From: Thermus caldilimi
GTDB lineage: Bacteria > Deinococcota > Deinococci > Deinococcales > Thermaceae
Length of the DNA: 64,000 nt
Assembly (NCBI RefSeq): GCF_004684245.1
Contig: NZ_CP038452.1
Coordinates: forward strand, 1,226,796-1,290,795
Reading direction: 5' to 3'
Position 1 is the stretch's first letter, and every line of letters starts with the position of its first letter. Below the pieces are notes generated by a model. It worked only from the letters and a program-made list of their open reading frames with translations, was not told where the DNA came from and made no database searches. The position numbers were made by a program, and so were the translations under genes. Below are positions 30,117 through 41,106 of the stretch, piece by piece.

Positions 30117-31508
30117 CCCCTTGCGCCGCATCTCCCCCCAGACCCCCCGTTTCCGCCAGACCTGGAAGGTGGCGAGAAAACGCTCCCAGGCCAGGATCTG
30201 GCGGTAACCCAGGCCCTCGAGGACCGCCAAAAGAAGGAGCGCCAGGCGGTCTCTTAGCCGGGGATAGCGCTTGAGGAGCAAGGTCTCCATGCCCACCGCC
30301 AGCTGGGAAAGGAGCACCCCATAGGCCAGGGCCAGGAGAAAGAAGAGAAAGGCAAACTCCGCGTTGAAAAGACCCAGGAAGTAGAACACGGGAAGAAGCA
30401 GATACCCCAGGACCTCCACCACCGGGGCCAGGGCCTCGAAGAGGAGGAAATAGGGCATGGCCACGAGGCCCAGGCGACCATAGCGGGGGTTAAAGAGCAT
30501 GGTCCGGTGGAGCCAAAGGACCTCCCAAAGGCCCCGGTGCCAGCGATTGCGCTGGCGGCGGAGGGTCCTCCAGTCCGAGGGTACCTCGGTGTAGCAGATG
30601 GGGTCAGGGGTGTAGAGAATGCGGTAGGGCCGCCCCTCCTCCTGGGCCCGGCGGTGGAGACGCACCACCAGCTCCATGTCCTCCCCCACGGTGTCCGTGC
30701 GGTACCCCCCAGCCCTCAGGGCCTCCTCCCGGCGGAAGAGGCCAAAGGCTCCCGAGATGATGAGCAGGGCTCCCATGGCGCTCCAGCCCGCTCGGCCCAT
30801 GAAGAAGGCCCGGGCATACTCCACGATTTGCATCTTCTCCAGAAAGCCCCGGGGAAGGTGCAGGGCTTCCACCACGCCTTCCCGCACCACCGCCCCGTTA
30901 AGGGGCCGTATGGTTCCCCCCACGGCCAGGACGCGGTCGTCCTCCAGGAAAAGCCGGCTCGCCCGAAGGAGGGCCTGGGCATCCAGGAGGCTATCCGCAT
31001 CCACGGCGCAGAAGAGGGGGTAGCGGGCTAGGTTGAGTCCAGCGTTTAAGGCGTCGGCCTTGCCCCCGTTTTCCTTGTCCACCACGATGAGGTTGGGGTG
31101 GACCAGGGAACGGTAAACCGCACGTATGGGCTTGGTGGCAAGCGCCCGGCGGTAGATCCATTCCACCTCCACCAGGCGGAAGGCCTCCTTGAGCACCTCC
31201 AGGGTGCGGTCCTTGGGCCCGTCCGCCACCACGATCACCTCAAACTCCGGGTAATGGAGGCCCAAGAAGGAACGCACCGAGTGGGCGATGGTCTTCTCCT
31301 CGTTGTAGGTGGGCACCAGGATGGACACGGGCAGGTAGGCCTCCCGTTCCAGCAGATCCTTCAAGGAAAGCTCGGAAAGCTCCCGGGCGTAGCGGGCCAC
31401 CATGCGCAGGCCAAAGAGAGCGAAAAGGGCGTAGAGAAGGTTTAGGAGGGCGAAGTACCACAGGACTAGAACCTGGTAGGCGAAGAAAAGGATGGAGAGG
31501 AGCTTCAT
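30102..31508 (-). CDS. Membrane glycosyltransferase, family 2
   Basis: A 468-residue processive-type GT2. An N-terminal membrane pair (about 3-35) is followed by a catalytic domain with VSILVPTYNEEKTI (about 61-74), the DxD motif VDADSLLD (about 166-173), the acceptor motif GEDMELV and the QRNRWHRGLW motif (about 319-328). Four or so C-terminal helices follow. The same architecture occurs in cellulose, hyaluronan and poly-N-acetylglucosamine synthases, so it likely makes and exports a surface polysaccharide. It overlaps the HEAT-repeat gene by four bases. Confidence 0.85.
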   Translation of the reverse strand: MKLLSILFFAYQVLVLWYFALLNLLYALFALFGLRMVARYARELSELSLKDLLEREAYLPVSILVPTYNEEKTIAHSVRSFLGLHYPEFEVIVVADGPKDRTLEVLKEAFRLVEVEWIYRRALATKPIRAVYRSLVHPNLIVVDKENGGKADALNAGLNLARYPLFCAVDADSLLDAQALLRASRLFLEDDRVLAVGGTIRPLNGAVVREGVVEALHLPRGFLEKMQIVEYARAFFMGRAGWSAMGALLIISGAFGLFRREEALRAGGYRTDTVGEDMELVVRLHRRAQEEGRPYRILYTPDPICYTEVPSDWRTLRRQRNRWHRGLWEVLWLHRTMLFNPRYGRLGLVAMPYFLLFEALAPVVEVLGYLLLPVFYFLGLFNAEFAFLFFLLALAYGVLLSQLAVGMETLLLKRYPRLRDRLALLLLAVLEGLGYRQILAWERFLATFQVWRKRGVWGEMRRKGLESA

Positions 31509-32644
31509 GCCGCCTCCCGCAACACCTGTTCCGCCATGGCCCGCCCGTAGGCGTCGGGGTGCTTCTGGGCCGCGCGGGCCAGGAGCTCCCGGTCCATAAG
31601 GGCCAGCCCTTCCGCCGCCGCTCGGCGCACGTAAAAGGAAGGGTCAGAGAGGGCTTTCCAAAGGGCTCTACGGGCCAGGTCGTTTCGGAGAAGGGCGAGG
31701 AGGCGCGCCGCATGGACCCGCAGGAATTCCCTTTCATCTCGGAGAGCGGCGAGGAGAACTTCCTCCTTACCCCAGGGCGGATGACCCAGGCGCCAAAGGG
31801 CCCGCATGGCGGCCGCCTTTAGCTCGGGGTCGGGATGGTCCAGGAAGGCCAGGACCTCTTGAGCCAAGGTGCTCAGCCGAAGCCTGCCGATGGCTTCCAG
31901 GGCCGCCCAGCGCTCCTCCAAAGCCCCCGTCCGCAACAGGCGCTCCACCACCGGGGGTGCCCGGTCCTCCAAGAGGAGGAGCACTTCCAGGAGGGCCCCG
32001 CGGGGTAGGTCCGCCTCCAGGAGAGCCGCCGCCAACTGTCCAAGCCCCTCCCCCTGGGCCACCCGCGCCCCCGCCCGTGCGGCCGCCAAGCGCAACACGG
32101 GATCCAGATGCCGCAGGTAGGGCAGGATGAGCTCCAGGGTTTCCGGCAAACGGGCCTGGGCCAGGGCCTCGAGGGCCTCCAAACGGGCCGACCGGGAGGC
32201 CAGGCGGCTGCGCAGGATCCGCCCCCAAGGGGTTTGGGCTTGGCGAAGCCAGGCTTCCAGGGTCTCGGCGAACTCCCCCCGCAACATCTCCCTTAGGCTC
32301 AGGAGGGCCTGCAGGGCCGGCCTGGGCCAAGGCGGAGGAGGTGGGGCACCCTCGCCGAAAAGAGCCTGGGTGAAGCGGGAGAGCCAGTCCTCGTACGCCT
32401 TACGGTCTTGCACCTCCCTGGCCTGAGTATAGGCGTGGTACACCAGGATGTATGCCGAAAGCACCGCCAAGGCCAGTCCCGTGAGGAACAGGGCCTGCCA
32501 CAACGCCCGCTGGGCCTCGGGGTAACCCCACAGGTTCCAGAGCCGCCCAGAGAACACCAGGACCAAAGCTCCCAAAGCCAGGGCCTCGAGGACCACCAGC
32601 CCAAAAACCAAGAGGGCGTACAGCCTTTCACCGCGCCGCCACAT
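31505..32644 (-). CDS. Membrane-anchored HEAT-repeat protein
   Basis: A 379-residue protein: two N-terminal membrane helices (about 8-32 and 46-68), a short Pro-rich linker (about 98-106), then six or seven HEAT-like helical repeats to the end (for example SDPSFYVRRAAAEGLALMD). HEAT arrays are protein scaffolds. Placed between a response regulator and a synthase-type glycosyltransferase with overlaps on both sides, it probably links the regulator to the polysaccharide machine; this is inference from gene order. Confidence 0.72.
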   Translation of the reverse strand: MWRRGERLYALLVFGLVVLEALALGALVLVFSGRLWNLWGYPEAQRALWQALFLTGLALAVLSAYILVYHAYTQAREVQDRKAYEDWLSRFTQALFGEGAPPPPPWPRPALQALLSLREMLRGEFAETLEAWLRQAQTPWGRILRSRLASRSARLEALEALAQARLPETLELILPYLRHLDPVLRLAAARAGARVAQGEGLGQLAAALLEADLPRGALLEVLLLLEDRAPPVVERLLRTGALEERWAALEAIGRLRLSTLAQEVLAFLDHPDPELKAAAMRALWRLGHPPWGKEEVLLAALRDEREFLRVHAARLLALLRNDLARRALWKALSDPSFYVRRAAAEGLALMDRELLARAAQKHPDAYGRAMAEQVLREAA

Positions 32645-32993
32645 GGCCCTCTAGCCTTTTCAACAGCTCCCCCGGACTAAAGGGCTTGGTGAGGTACACC
32701 TGAGCCCCTAAGGCCAGGGCTTCCAGGGCCTTCTGCTCCTGTTTTAGGCCCGATAGAACCAGCACAGGAGTGTCTTTTTTGAGCTCGTTCCTCAGCTGGC
32801 GGAGCAGGTCCATACCCGAGCCCCCGGGCAGGTTAAGGTCCAAGACGATGGCGTCCCATTCCCGCACCAAGGCCTCCTTGGCGGCGGCGTAGCTGGCCAC
32901 CAGGGTGGCCTCGTGCCCCGCCCGGCGCAGGGCCAGCTCCAACACCTTGGCCACGGCGGGATCGTCCTCGACCACCAGGATCCGCACAACCAC
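32628..32993 (-). CDS. Single-domain response regulator
   Basis: A 121-residue receiver domain: acidic pocket VVEDD (7-11), phospho-acceptor Asp52 in VLDLNLPGG, and switch residues Ser/Thr near 80 and Lys near 104 (LTKPFSPG). There is no output domain, so it works by protein contact. The GTG start at 32993 has a GAGAGGGG site. The stop overlaps the HEAT gene by 17 bases, suggesting coupling. Its kinase is not in the window. Confidence 0.88.
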   Translation of the reverse strand: MVVRILVVEDDPAVAKVLELALRRAGHEATLVASYAAAKEALVREWDAIVLDLNLPGGSGMDLLRQLRNELKKDTPVLVLSGLKQEQKALEALALGAQVYLTKPFSPGELLKRLEGHVAAR

Positions 32994-33042
32994 CCCCTCT
33001 CTTCCTGTAGGTTAAGGTGGCCCTGTGAAAATCCTGCGAAAG

Positions 33043-33189
33043 CTAAGGCCCCTGGGAAAGGGACCTCAGAAGGGCGGCCACCTCTGGATCGGGCTGAAGG
33101 CGTAGCTCCTCCTGCAAAAGCCCTTTGGCCTCCTCCCTTTTGCCCTGCTCCAACAACGCCTTGGCCAGGGTGAAGCGGGCAAGAGGGTT
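33043..33189 (-). pseudogene. C-terminal remnant of a TPR-type protein
   Basis: The minus strand is open for 49 codons and reads as the end of a tetratricopeptide-like protein (FTLAKALLEQGKREEAKGLL, then LQPDPEVAALLRSLSQ), with an in-frame stop on the upstream side and no start codon in a suitable place. It lies 50 bp upstream of the response regulator on the same strand. It looks like the tail of a larger protein that once preceded this operon. Confidence 0.6.
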
Positions 33190-33238
33190 TTACCATCGGG
33201 ACCCACCTAACCCAAGGCTTTGAAAACCCCGTGAAAGG

Positions 33239-33556
33239 CTAGGGGCGGGGGGCCATCACCACAAGGAGGAGGGCGGGACTGGCCGACTCGTTCCGCACCC
33301 CGTGGGCCTCCCCCGAGCGGGCCAAAGCCGCCATCCCCGGGACCAAAAGGGCCTCCTCCTCCCCGATGCGCACCACCACCTCACCCTCAAGAACGTAGTA
33401 CACCTTATCGGAGCCCTCGTGGGCGTGCACCTTCTGGGCCTGGCCCGGAAGAAGGGCGTAAAGGTCAAAAAACATCTTATCCGAGGAAAAGACGGGGATT
33501 TTCGCCATCTTTTCCGGGTTGTACTGAACCAGACTCTTCAGGTCCTTGATCTCCAT
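33239..33556 (-). CDS. Cupin-domain protein
   Basis: A 105-residue single cupin. Motif 1 is HAHEGSDKVYYVLEGE (about 43-58) with two histidines and a glutamate as likely metal ligands, and motif 2 is GMAALARSGEAHGVRN (about 74-89) with the last histidine. Small cupins of this kind bind metals or small ligands. A TAGACT box on the minus strand (33564-33569) seven bases before the ATG suggests a leaderless transcript. Stand-alone gene next to tRNA-Pro. Confidence 0.85.
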   Translation of the reverse strand: MEIKDLKSLVQYNPEKMAKIPVFSSDKMFFDLYALLPGQAQKVHAHEGSDKVYYVLEGEVVVRIGEEEALLVPGMAALARSGEAHGVRNESASPALLLVVMAPRP

Positions 33557-33570
33557 GCCCTCAAGTCTAC

Positions 33571-33599
33571 TTGACGGGAACGAGGCGGCGCACTAGACT
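33571..33599 (+). promoter_or_regulatory. Promoter of tRNA-Pro
   Basis: TTGACG at 33571-33576 and TAGACT at 33594-33599 with a 17-bp spacer, 13 bp before the tRNA. It overlaps the upstream region of the divergent cupin gene. Confidence 0.75.
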
Positions 33600-33612
33600 A
33601 ACCTTTGCGCGC

Positions 33613-33689
33613 CGGGGAGTAGCGCAGCCTGGTAGCGCACACGCTTGGGGTGCGTGTGGTCGTCGGTTCAAATCCGGCCTCCCCGACCA
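33613..33689 (+). tRNA. tRNA-Pro (GGG)
   Basis: Acceptor CGGGGAG pairs with CTCCCCG, anticodon GGG in loop TTGGGGT, T-arm GGTTCAAATCC, CCA encoded. Followed at once by a hairpin with a T-run. Confidence 0.95.
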
Positions 33690-33725
33690 AAACCCCCCGC
33701 CCACACGGGCGGGGTTTTGTTTTTG
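33690..33725 (+). terminator. Terminator between tRNA-Pro and fba, likely bidirectional
   Basis: CCCCGCCC and GGGCGGGG pair around ACAC, flanked by A-run and T-run (AAAACC before, GGTTTTGTTTTT after). It would end the tRNA transcript on the plus strand and the CBB operon on the minus strand. Confidence 0.8.
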
Positions 33726-33754
33726 AGGCTCCCTCGGGGTCTACGAGGGGCGGC

Positions 33755-34678
33755 TTAGGCCCGGCCCACGGTGCCCATCAGCGCAAACTTCTCCCGGATC
33801 ACCTGCTTGAGGTAGTCCCGGCCCCTGCCGATGATCTTGCGGGGGTCAAACTCCTTGGGGTTCCCCACCACCACCTCACGGATCCCCAGGGTCATGGCCA
33901 GGCGCAGATCGGTGTCGATGTTGATCTTGGCGATGCCATTGGGAATAGCCTTTTGGATGTCCTCGTCGTGGATGCCCGTGGCCTCCTTGAGCTCGGCCCC
34001 CGTGGCCAGGAGCTTTTCCTTAAGCCAGGTGGGAACCCCGCTGGCCCCGTGGAGTACCATGGGGATAGAAACCCGCTTGCTGATCTCCTCGAGGCGCTTA
34101 TGGTCGATGTAAGGGCGCCCCTTGCCCTTGTAAGCCCCGTGGCTGGTGCCGATGGCGATGGCCAGGTAGTCAATGCCCGTTTCCGCCACGAAGCGCTCCG
34201 CCTCCTCGGGATCGGTGAGGAAGGCCTCGGCCTCGGACACTTGGATGTTGTCCTCAATACCCTGAAGCCGGCCCAGCTCCGCCTCCACGCTCACCCCGAC
34301 CGCGTGGGCCGCCTCCACCACCTTCTTGGTTTCGGCCACGTTCTCCTCAAAGGGATGGTGGCTGGCATCGATCATCACGCTGGTGAAGCCCGCCCGCAGG
34401 GCTTGCATCACCATCTTGAAGTCGGCCCCATGGTCCAGGTGAAGGACCACGGGCACCCGGGTACGGCTGGCCATGTCCTTCACCAGGTTGGCCAGGTTCT
34501 CCATCCCAGCGTACTTCCTGGCCCCGTCGGAAACCTGGATGAAGACGGGGGCCCTTAGTTCGTCGGCCACCTCGAGGATGGCCTGGGTGATCTCCAGGTT
34601 GTTGGTGTTGAAGCTGGGAACCGCATAGCCTTCGCGCCGCGCCTTGTCCAAAACCTCCTTACCTATCGCCAAGGGCAT
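33755..34678 (-). CDS. fba: Class II fructose-bisphosphate aldolase
   Basis: A 307-residue zinc aldolase. It condenses glyceraldehyde-3-phosphate with dihydroxyacetone phosphate, and in the CBB cycle may also make sedoheptulose-1,7-bisphosphate. Zinc ligands and catalytic residues are visible in VVLHLDHGAD (about 78-87, catalytic Asp and first His), EAELGRLQG, GTSHGAYKGK (about 177-186), LHGASG (about 208-213) and NIDTD (about 251). The ATG follows AAAGGAGG and overlaps rpe by 20 bases. It is the last gene of the RuBisCO operon. Confidence 0.93.
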   Translation of the reverse strand: MPLAIGKEVLDKARREGYAVPSFNTNNLEITQAILEVADELRAPVFIQVSDGARKYAGMENLANLVKDMASRTRVPVVLHLDHGADFKMVMQALRAGFTSVMIDASHHPFEENVAETKKVVEAAHAVGVSVEAELGRLQGIEDNIQVSEAEAFLTDPEEAERFVAETGIDYLAIAIGTSHGAYKGKGRPYIDHKRLEEISKRVSIPMVLHGASGVPTWLKEKLLATGAELKEATGIHDEDIQKAIPNGIAKINIDTDLRLAMTLGIREVVVGNPKEFDPRKIIGRGRDYLKQVIREKFALMGTVGRA

Positions 34679-35327
34679 AGAGCACCTCCTTTAGCTCCTT
34701 AAGGTTATCAGCCACGGGCCGTTGGTTGAAAAGGGCGCTTCCCGCCACGGCCACGTCCGCACCCGCCCGGTACACCTCGGCCACGGTATCCCGGTTCACG
34801 CCACCATCCACCTCAATGAGGCAAGAAGGGTTCAACCTATCCCGCATCTCCCTAAGCCGGCGAAGCCTTCCCGTGGAAGTGGGAATGTACCTCTGCCCCC
34901 CGAACCCCGGGTTCACGCTCATGAGGAGGGCCAAGTCCAGCTCGGGCAGGAGGGGCTCAAAGGCCTCGAGAGGAGTGGCGGGGTTGAGGGCCAGCCCCGC
35001 CTTCTTCCCCAGCTCCTTCACCCTCTGCACCGCCCGGTGGGCGTGGGGGGTGGCCTCGAAGTGGACGGTGATCACATCTGCCCCAGCGCTGGCAAAGTCC
35101 TCCAGGTACCTCTCCGGCTGCACGATCATGAGGTGCACGTCCAGGGGCAGGGAGGTCACCCGCCGCACCGCCTCCACCAGAAGGGGGCCGAAGGTGAGGT
35201 TGGGGACGAAGACCCCATCCATCACGTCCAGGTGGATCCAGTCCACCCCTGCCGCCTCGGCTTCCTCGATCTGGTCCTTCAGCCTCGCCAGGTCCGCCGT
35301 GAGGATGGAGGGCGCAAACTTGAGCAT
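34659..35327 (-). CDS. rpe: Ribulose-phosphate 3-epimerase
   Basis: A 222-residue TIM-barrel enzyme that interconverts xylulose-5-phosphate and ribulose-5-phosphate, feeding phosphoribulokinase. Motifs: SILTADLARL, WIHLDVMDGVFVPNLTFG (catalytic Asp and metal His near 34-38), LDVHLMI, MSVNPGFGGQ, and EVDGGVN with the second catalytic Asp near residue 175. It starts nine bases after prk and overlaps fba. Full length and apparently intact. Confidence 0.95.
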   Translation of the reverse strand: MLKFAPSILTADLARLKDQIEEAEAAGVDWIHLDVMDGVFVPNLTFGPLLVEAVRRVTSLPLDVHLMIVQPERYLEDFASAGADVITVHFEATPHAHRAVQRVKELGKKAGLALNPATPLEAFEPLLPELDLALLMSVNPGFGGQRYIPTSTGRLRRLREMRDRLNPSCLIEVDGGVNRDTVAEVYRAGADVAVAGSALFNQRPVADNLKELKEVLYALGDR

Positions 35328-35336
35328 CCTTTCCCC

Positions 35337-36302
35337 CTAGGCCACCCGCAGGTGCCCCCGCTCGATGGCCAGCTCCCGCATCTTAACCAGATAATAGGCG
35401 ATGATGAGCTGGGTCAGGGCCAGGGGATAGCTCTGCCCCGCCTTATCCCAGAAGGTACCCACCAGGCTGGGGTCAAAGTGCTCAGCATGGTGGCCCAGAT
35501 GGTCCCAGATGATGCGTTCAAAGGCCTGGGCTCTTTCAGGGGTCACGTTGCCCGTGATGTCCAGGATGTCCGCCTCCTTCCGGGCTTCCAGGCGGATCAG
35601 GGCCTCGTCCTCGTAGGCGGAGTGGAGCACCTCGGAAAGGTCCAGGCGGGGCAGGGTGTGCTTGAGGGTGATCCTTACGTTCAGGGTACTGGGGTTTTCC
35701 GGATCGTAGCCGGCGGGCCGGTAAAAGCGCACGAGGATGTCCGCATGCTCCTTCTGCGGCCAGATAAAGGCCCGGGAGTCGGGCATGCGCCTTTCGATGT
35801 CCGCCAGCACCTCCTCCGGGGTGTAGCCACGCTTGGCCACATCCCGCTTCACCTTCCATTCCCGCCTGAGTTCCTCCTCGGGGTCCAGGTACACGGTGAG
35901 GTGGTAGCGGCTCCTCAAGGCCGGGGAAAAAAGGGTAAGGAGCCCTTCCAGGATCACCACCCGGGGAATGAGCCTGCCCTCCTCCTCCACCGCCCGGGGG
36001 GCAGGGATGTAGACCGGCGGGTCAAAGGTGCCCGTGGAGTGGTTGTACACCGGCTTCAGGATGGGTTCCCCCTCGGAAAGAAGCCTCACGTGCTGCTCCA
36101 TGATGTCCATGTAGTTGCACTCCGGGTTCAAGGGGGTGATGCCCAGCTCCTTGCGCTGCTTGCGGTCGTACTTGTGGTAGTCGTCCACGCAGATGTTGGT
36201 GGTGCGCTCCACCCCCAAGAGCCGGGCGATCCCCGCAGAGATGGTGGTCTTCCCCGCCCCGGAGTCTCCGGCAATCCCTAACATGAAAGGCCTATGGGGC
36301 AT
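35337..36302 (-). CDS. prk: Phosphoribulokinase (plant/cyanobacterial-like class)
   Basis: A 321-residue P-loop kinase that phosphorylates ribulose-5-phosphate to ribulose-1,5-bisphosphate, the RuBisCO substrate. Walker [10 protein letters not shown] is at 12-20. The catalytic and substrate region reads [19 protein letters not shown], followed by [25 protein letters not shown] (Walker B-like) and [15 protein letters not shown]. These strings follow the class II kinases of plants and cyanobacteria rather than the octameric proteobacterial class I. The redox cysteine pair of the plant enzyme is not evident. It overlaps cbbX by 11 bases. Confidence 0.93.
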   Translation of the reverse strand: MPHRPFMLGIAGDSGAGKTTISAGIARLLGVERTTNICVDDYHKYDRKQRKELGITPLNPECNYMDIMEQHVRLLSEGEPILKPVYNHSTGTFDPPVYIPAPRAVEEEGRLIPRVVILEGLLTLFSPALRSRYHLTVYLDPEEELRREWKVKRDVAKRGYTPEEVLADIERRMPDSRAFIWPQKEHADILVRFYRPAGYDPENPSTLNVRITLKHTLPRLDLSEVLHSAYEDEALIRLEARKEADILDITGNVTPERAQAFERIIWDHLGHHAEHFDPSLVGTFWDKAGQSYPLALTQLIIAYYLVKMRELAIERGHLRVA

Positions 36303-37188
36303 CTTCCTCCTCCTTTCCCTCCTCCCTAAAAACCGAGCTGGCGTAGATGTCGTCGGCGGTGATGGTCATGAGTTCCTCTGGGGTCACCGGCCCCGCCTTC
36401 TGGTAAAGCCGGTAAGCCTGCCTGAGCTTGAAGCGGTCCAGGGCGTTGCGCACACTCCGGGCGTAGGCGAAGTTGGGAAGGCGCATGCGGCGTTCCAGGT
36501 ACTCCAAGAAGGCCTTTTCCGCCTCCTCGGCGAAGCGGTAGCCCTGCTTCTCCAGCATGAGCTTACCGATCTGGAAGAGCTCCTCGGCGCCATAGGGGGG
36601 AAACTCAATGTGGTGGGCGATGCGGGAGCGCATCCCCGGATTTAAAGCAAAGAACTCCTCCATGCGGTCCTTGTAGCCTGCCAGGATCACCACCAAATCC
36701 TCCCGCTGGTTCTCCATCACCTGGAGGAGGATCTCTATGGTTTCCTGGCCGTAGTCCCGCTCGTTTTCCGCCCGGTAGAGGCTATAGGCCTCGTCAATAA
36801 AAAGAACGCCCCCCATGGCCCGCTTCAGGACCTCCTTGGTCTTAGGGGCGGTGTGGCCGATGTACTGGCCCACCAGGTCATCGCGGCTCGCCACCACCAG
36901 GTGGTCGCGGCGGATGTAGCCCAGCTTGTGCAGGATGGTAGCCATTCTCAAGGCCACCGTGGTCTTGCCCGTGCCCGGAGGGCCCACAAAGGCCATGTGC
37001 AGGGTGGGGCGATCGGCGGTAAGCCCCAGCTCCCGGCGGAGCTTGTCCACGGAGAGGTAGGCAGCGATCTCCCGGATCCGCTGCTTGACAGGCCGAAGGC
37101 CCACCAGCTCCCGATCCAGCGTTTCCAGAACTGCTTCAATCTCGGGGTTTTTCACCACCGCCAGGTTGCGGCCTTGGGTTTCCTGCAT
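36292..37188 (-). CDS. cbbX: RuBisCO activase CbbX (AAA+)
   Basis: A 298-residue AAA+ ATPase that removes inhibitory sugar phosphates from red-type form I RuBisCO by pulling on the C-terminal tail of the large subunit. Walker A is GPPGTGKTT (69-77), the pore loop [17 protein letters not shown] (about 108-124), Walker [10 protein letters not shown] (127-135), and the sensor region VVILAGY. The ATG follows GGAGG. It lies 60 bp after cbbS beyond a GC-rich hairpin, and overlaps prk. Ribulose bisphosphate is the known activator of this family. Confidence 0.95.
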   Translation of the reverse strand: MQETQGRNLAVVKNPEIEAVLETLDRELVGLRPVKQRIREIAAYLSVDKLRRELGLTADRPTLHMAFVGPPGTGKTTVALRMATILHKLGYIRRDHLVVASRDDLVGQYIGHTAPKTKEVLKRAMGGVLFIDEAYSLYRAENERDYGQETIEILLQVMENQREDLVVILAGYKDRMEEFFALNPGMRSRIAHHIEFPPYGAEELFQIGKLMLEKQGYRFAEEAEKAFLEYLERRMRLPNFAYARSVRNALDRFKLRQAYRLYQKAGPVTPEELMTITADDIYASSVFREEGKEEEDAP

Positions 37189-37209
37189 AACCCTCCTTGA
37201 TTTAGCTAA

Positions 37210-37235
37210 GGGGCCCCGGGCACGGCCGGGACCCC
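37210..37235 (-). terminator. Hairpin between cbbS and cbbX
   Basis: On the minus strand, GGGGTCCCGG pairs with CCGGGGCCCC (one G-U) around CCGTG, with no long T-run. It probably ends or protects part of the cbbLS mRNA, so that RuBisCO subunits are made in excess over CbbX and Prk. Confidence 0.55.
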
Positions 37236-37248
37236 CAGACCCTTGGGA

Positions 37249-37674
37249 CTACTCCTGGTAACGCTCGCCTTCCGGCCTCATGGTGGCGTAGGCCTCGAGG
37301 GTGTACTTGAGCCTGCGCCCATCGCTCCAAAGTTGCCGGTGCAGACGGAAGCCAGGCTCCTTCTTGGGCCGGTGGGCGATGAAGGAGACCCTCTGCGCCT
37401 GCCACATGGGGGAGGGGTCGTAGCCATTGATTTTGATGTAGTGGTTGGGAAAGGCCTCGCGGCACTTCTGGAACTCGTACATGGCTGCCGCCGCATCCTC
37501 CAGGTCAAACATGGGCAGGCCCCACATGTTCCAGTAGACGTTGTAGGGGCTCGGGTCGTCGGTGTACTCGATGGCAACCGCCCAACCGTTTCGGATGATG
37601 TACTCGATCTGGGCCCGGATCTCCTCGTCCGTCAGGTCCGGCAGGTAGGAGAAGGTACCTTGGGTAATCCGCAT
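37249..37674 (-). CDS. cbbS: RuBisCO small subunit, red type
   Basis: A 141-residue small subunit of form I RuBisCO. It begins MRITQGTFSYLPDLTDEEI and has WAVAIEYTDDPSPYNVYWNMWGLPMFD, the usual core. The C-terminal extension of about 30 residues (HRPKKEPGF...GRRLKYTLEAYA) is the hairpin that red-type enzymes use in place of the green-type loop. I used the ATG at 37674, with AAAGGAG upstream, rather than a GTG two codons earlier. It follows cbbL after 21 bp. Confidence 0.95.
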   Translation of the reverse strand: MRITQGTFSYLPDLTDEEIRAQIEYIIRNGWAVAIEYTDDPSPYNVYWNMWGLPMFDLEDAAAAMYEFQKCREAFPNHYIKINGYDPSPMWQAQRVSFIAHRPKKEPGFRLHRQLWSDGRRLKYTLEAYATMRPEGERYQE

Positions 37675-37695
37675 CGTCACACGCTCCTTTCCTCG

Positions 37696-40136
<2,441 letters not shown>

Positions 40137-40200
40137 GCGCTTACCTTAGGGGGGAGTTTTTATTATTGCAATCATATGTTTTCGGGCATACCATAAGTCC
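40137..40200. promoter_or_regulatory. Divergent control region glpX/cbbR
   Basis: This 64-bp gap is notably A/T-rich against the surroundings. It is bounded by an outer inverted pair (TTAT near 40161 and ATAA near 40194), and contains ATTGCAAT and CATATG short palindromes. On the minus strand TATGAT and TAATAA are possible -10 boxes for the operon. LysR proteins bind such dyads (T-N11-A), so a CbbR site here is likely but not shown. Confidence 0.55.
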
Positions 40201-41106
40201 ATGCTCATATCTAAAAACGCTAAACTGCCTAACCCCGCTGCATTACGGGTTTTCGTCACGGTGGTGGAGGAAGGAGGGGTGGGCCGGGCAGCCCTGGCCC
40301 TGGGCATCACCCAGCCGGCGGTGAGCCAGTACCTGCGGGCTTTGGAGGAGCAGGTGGGGCATCCCCTCTTTGAACGCCAAGGGCGGCACCTGGTGCTTTC
40401 CCGGGTAGGACAGGCCCTTCTGCCCGAGGCCAGGCGGGTGGTGCAGGCCCTGGAGGAGTTCCAACGGGTTTCCCAGGCCATGGGCCGGCTGGAACTGGGA
40501 GAGGTCACCTTGGGAGCCGCCACCACCATGGCCACCTACGTGCTTCCCCTTTTCCTGAAGAACTTCCACGACGCTCATCCCGGGGTAAGGGTGCACGTGG
40601 AAAGCGGCTCCTCTGAGCGCCTAGCGGAGCGCCTGCTCATAGGGGAAGTGGAGTTCGCTGTGCTGGAGGGTGTGGAACACTGGGAAGGCTACGAGCGCCA
40701 CCTTTTTTACGAGGATGAGCTGGTCCTCATCGTGCCCCCTGACCACCCTTGGGCTGGACGGGAAACCATACCGCCGGAGTGGCTAAGGGAAGAAACCCTC
40801 ATCGTGCGTAAGCCTGGCTCCATGACCTGGCGGGCCCTGGAGCGGGCCTTTGAGCAGGCGGGGCTGGAACTCAACCCCATCTTCTACACCGACAACAACG
40901 AGGTCACCAAGCGCCTGGTGCTGGCGGGGGCCGGGGTGGGGATCGTGAGTCGGGTGGTGGTCCAGCCCAACCTGAAGGTGGGGAACCTCCGGGCCTTAAG
41001 GCTGGCTGCGCCCGTGGGGGAGATCCGCCGCTACTTCTGGCTGGTGCACCCCAAGAACGTGGCCAACCCAGCAGCCCGGACCCTCATCTCCCTGCTTCGC
41101 TCTTAG
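40201..41106 (+). CDS. cbbR: LysR-family regulator, CbbR-like
   Basis: A 301-residue LysR regulator with an N-terminal winged helix (about 10-68: LRVFVTVVEEGGVGRAALA, then ITQPAVSQYLRALEEQVG) and a periplasmic-binding-like effector domain (about 95-295). In CBB clusters the divergent LysR protein activates the operon in response to metabolites such as RuBP, NADPH or ATP. The position opposite glpX-cbbLS supports that role. No ribosome site is seen; the transcript may be leaderless. The 3' end overlaps the psiE-like gene by 23 bp. Confidence 0.88.
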   Translation: MLISKNAKLPNPAALRVFVTVVEEGGVGRAALALGITQPAVSQYLRALEEQVGHPLFERQGRHLVLSRVGQALLPEARRVVQALEEFQRVSQAMGRLELGEVTLGAATTMATYVLPLFLKNFHDAHPGVRVHVESGSSERLAERLLIGEVEFAVLEGVEHWEGYERHLFYEDELVLIVPPDHPWAGRETIPPEWLREETLIVRKPGSMTWRALERAFEQAGLELNPIFYTDNNEVTKRLVLAGAGVGIVSRVVVQPNLKVGNLRALRLAAPVGEIRRYFWLVHPKNVANPAARTLISLLRS

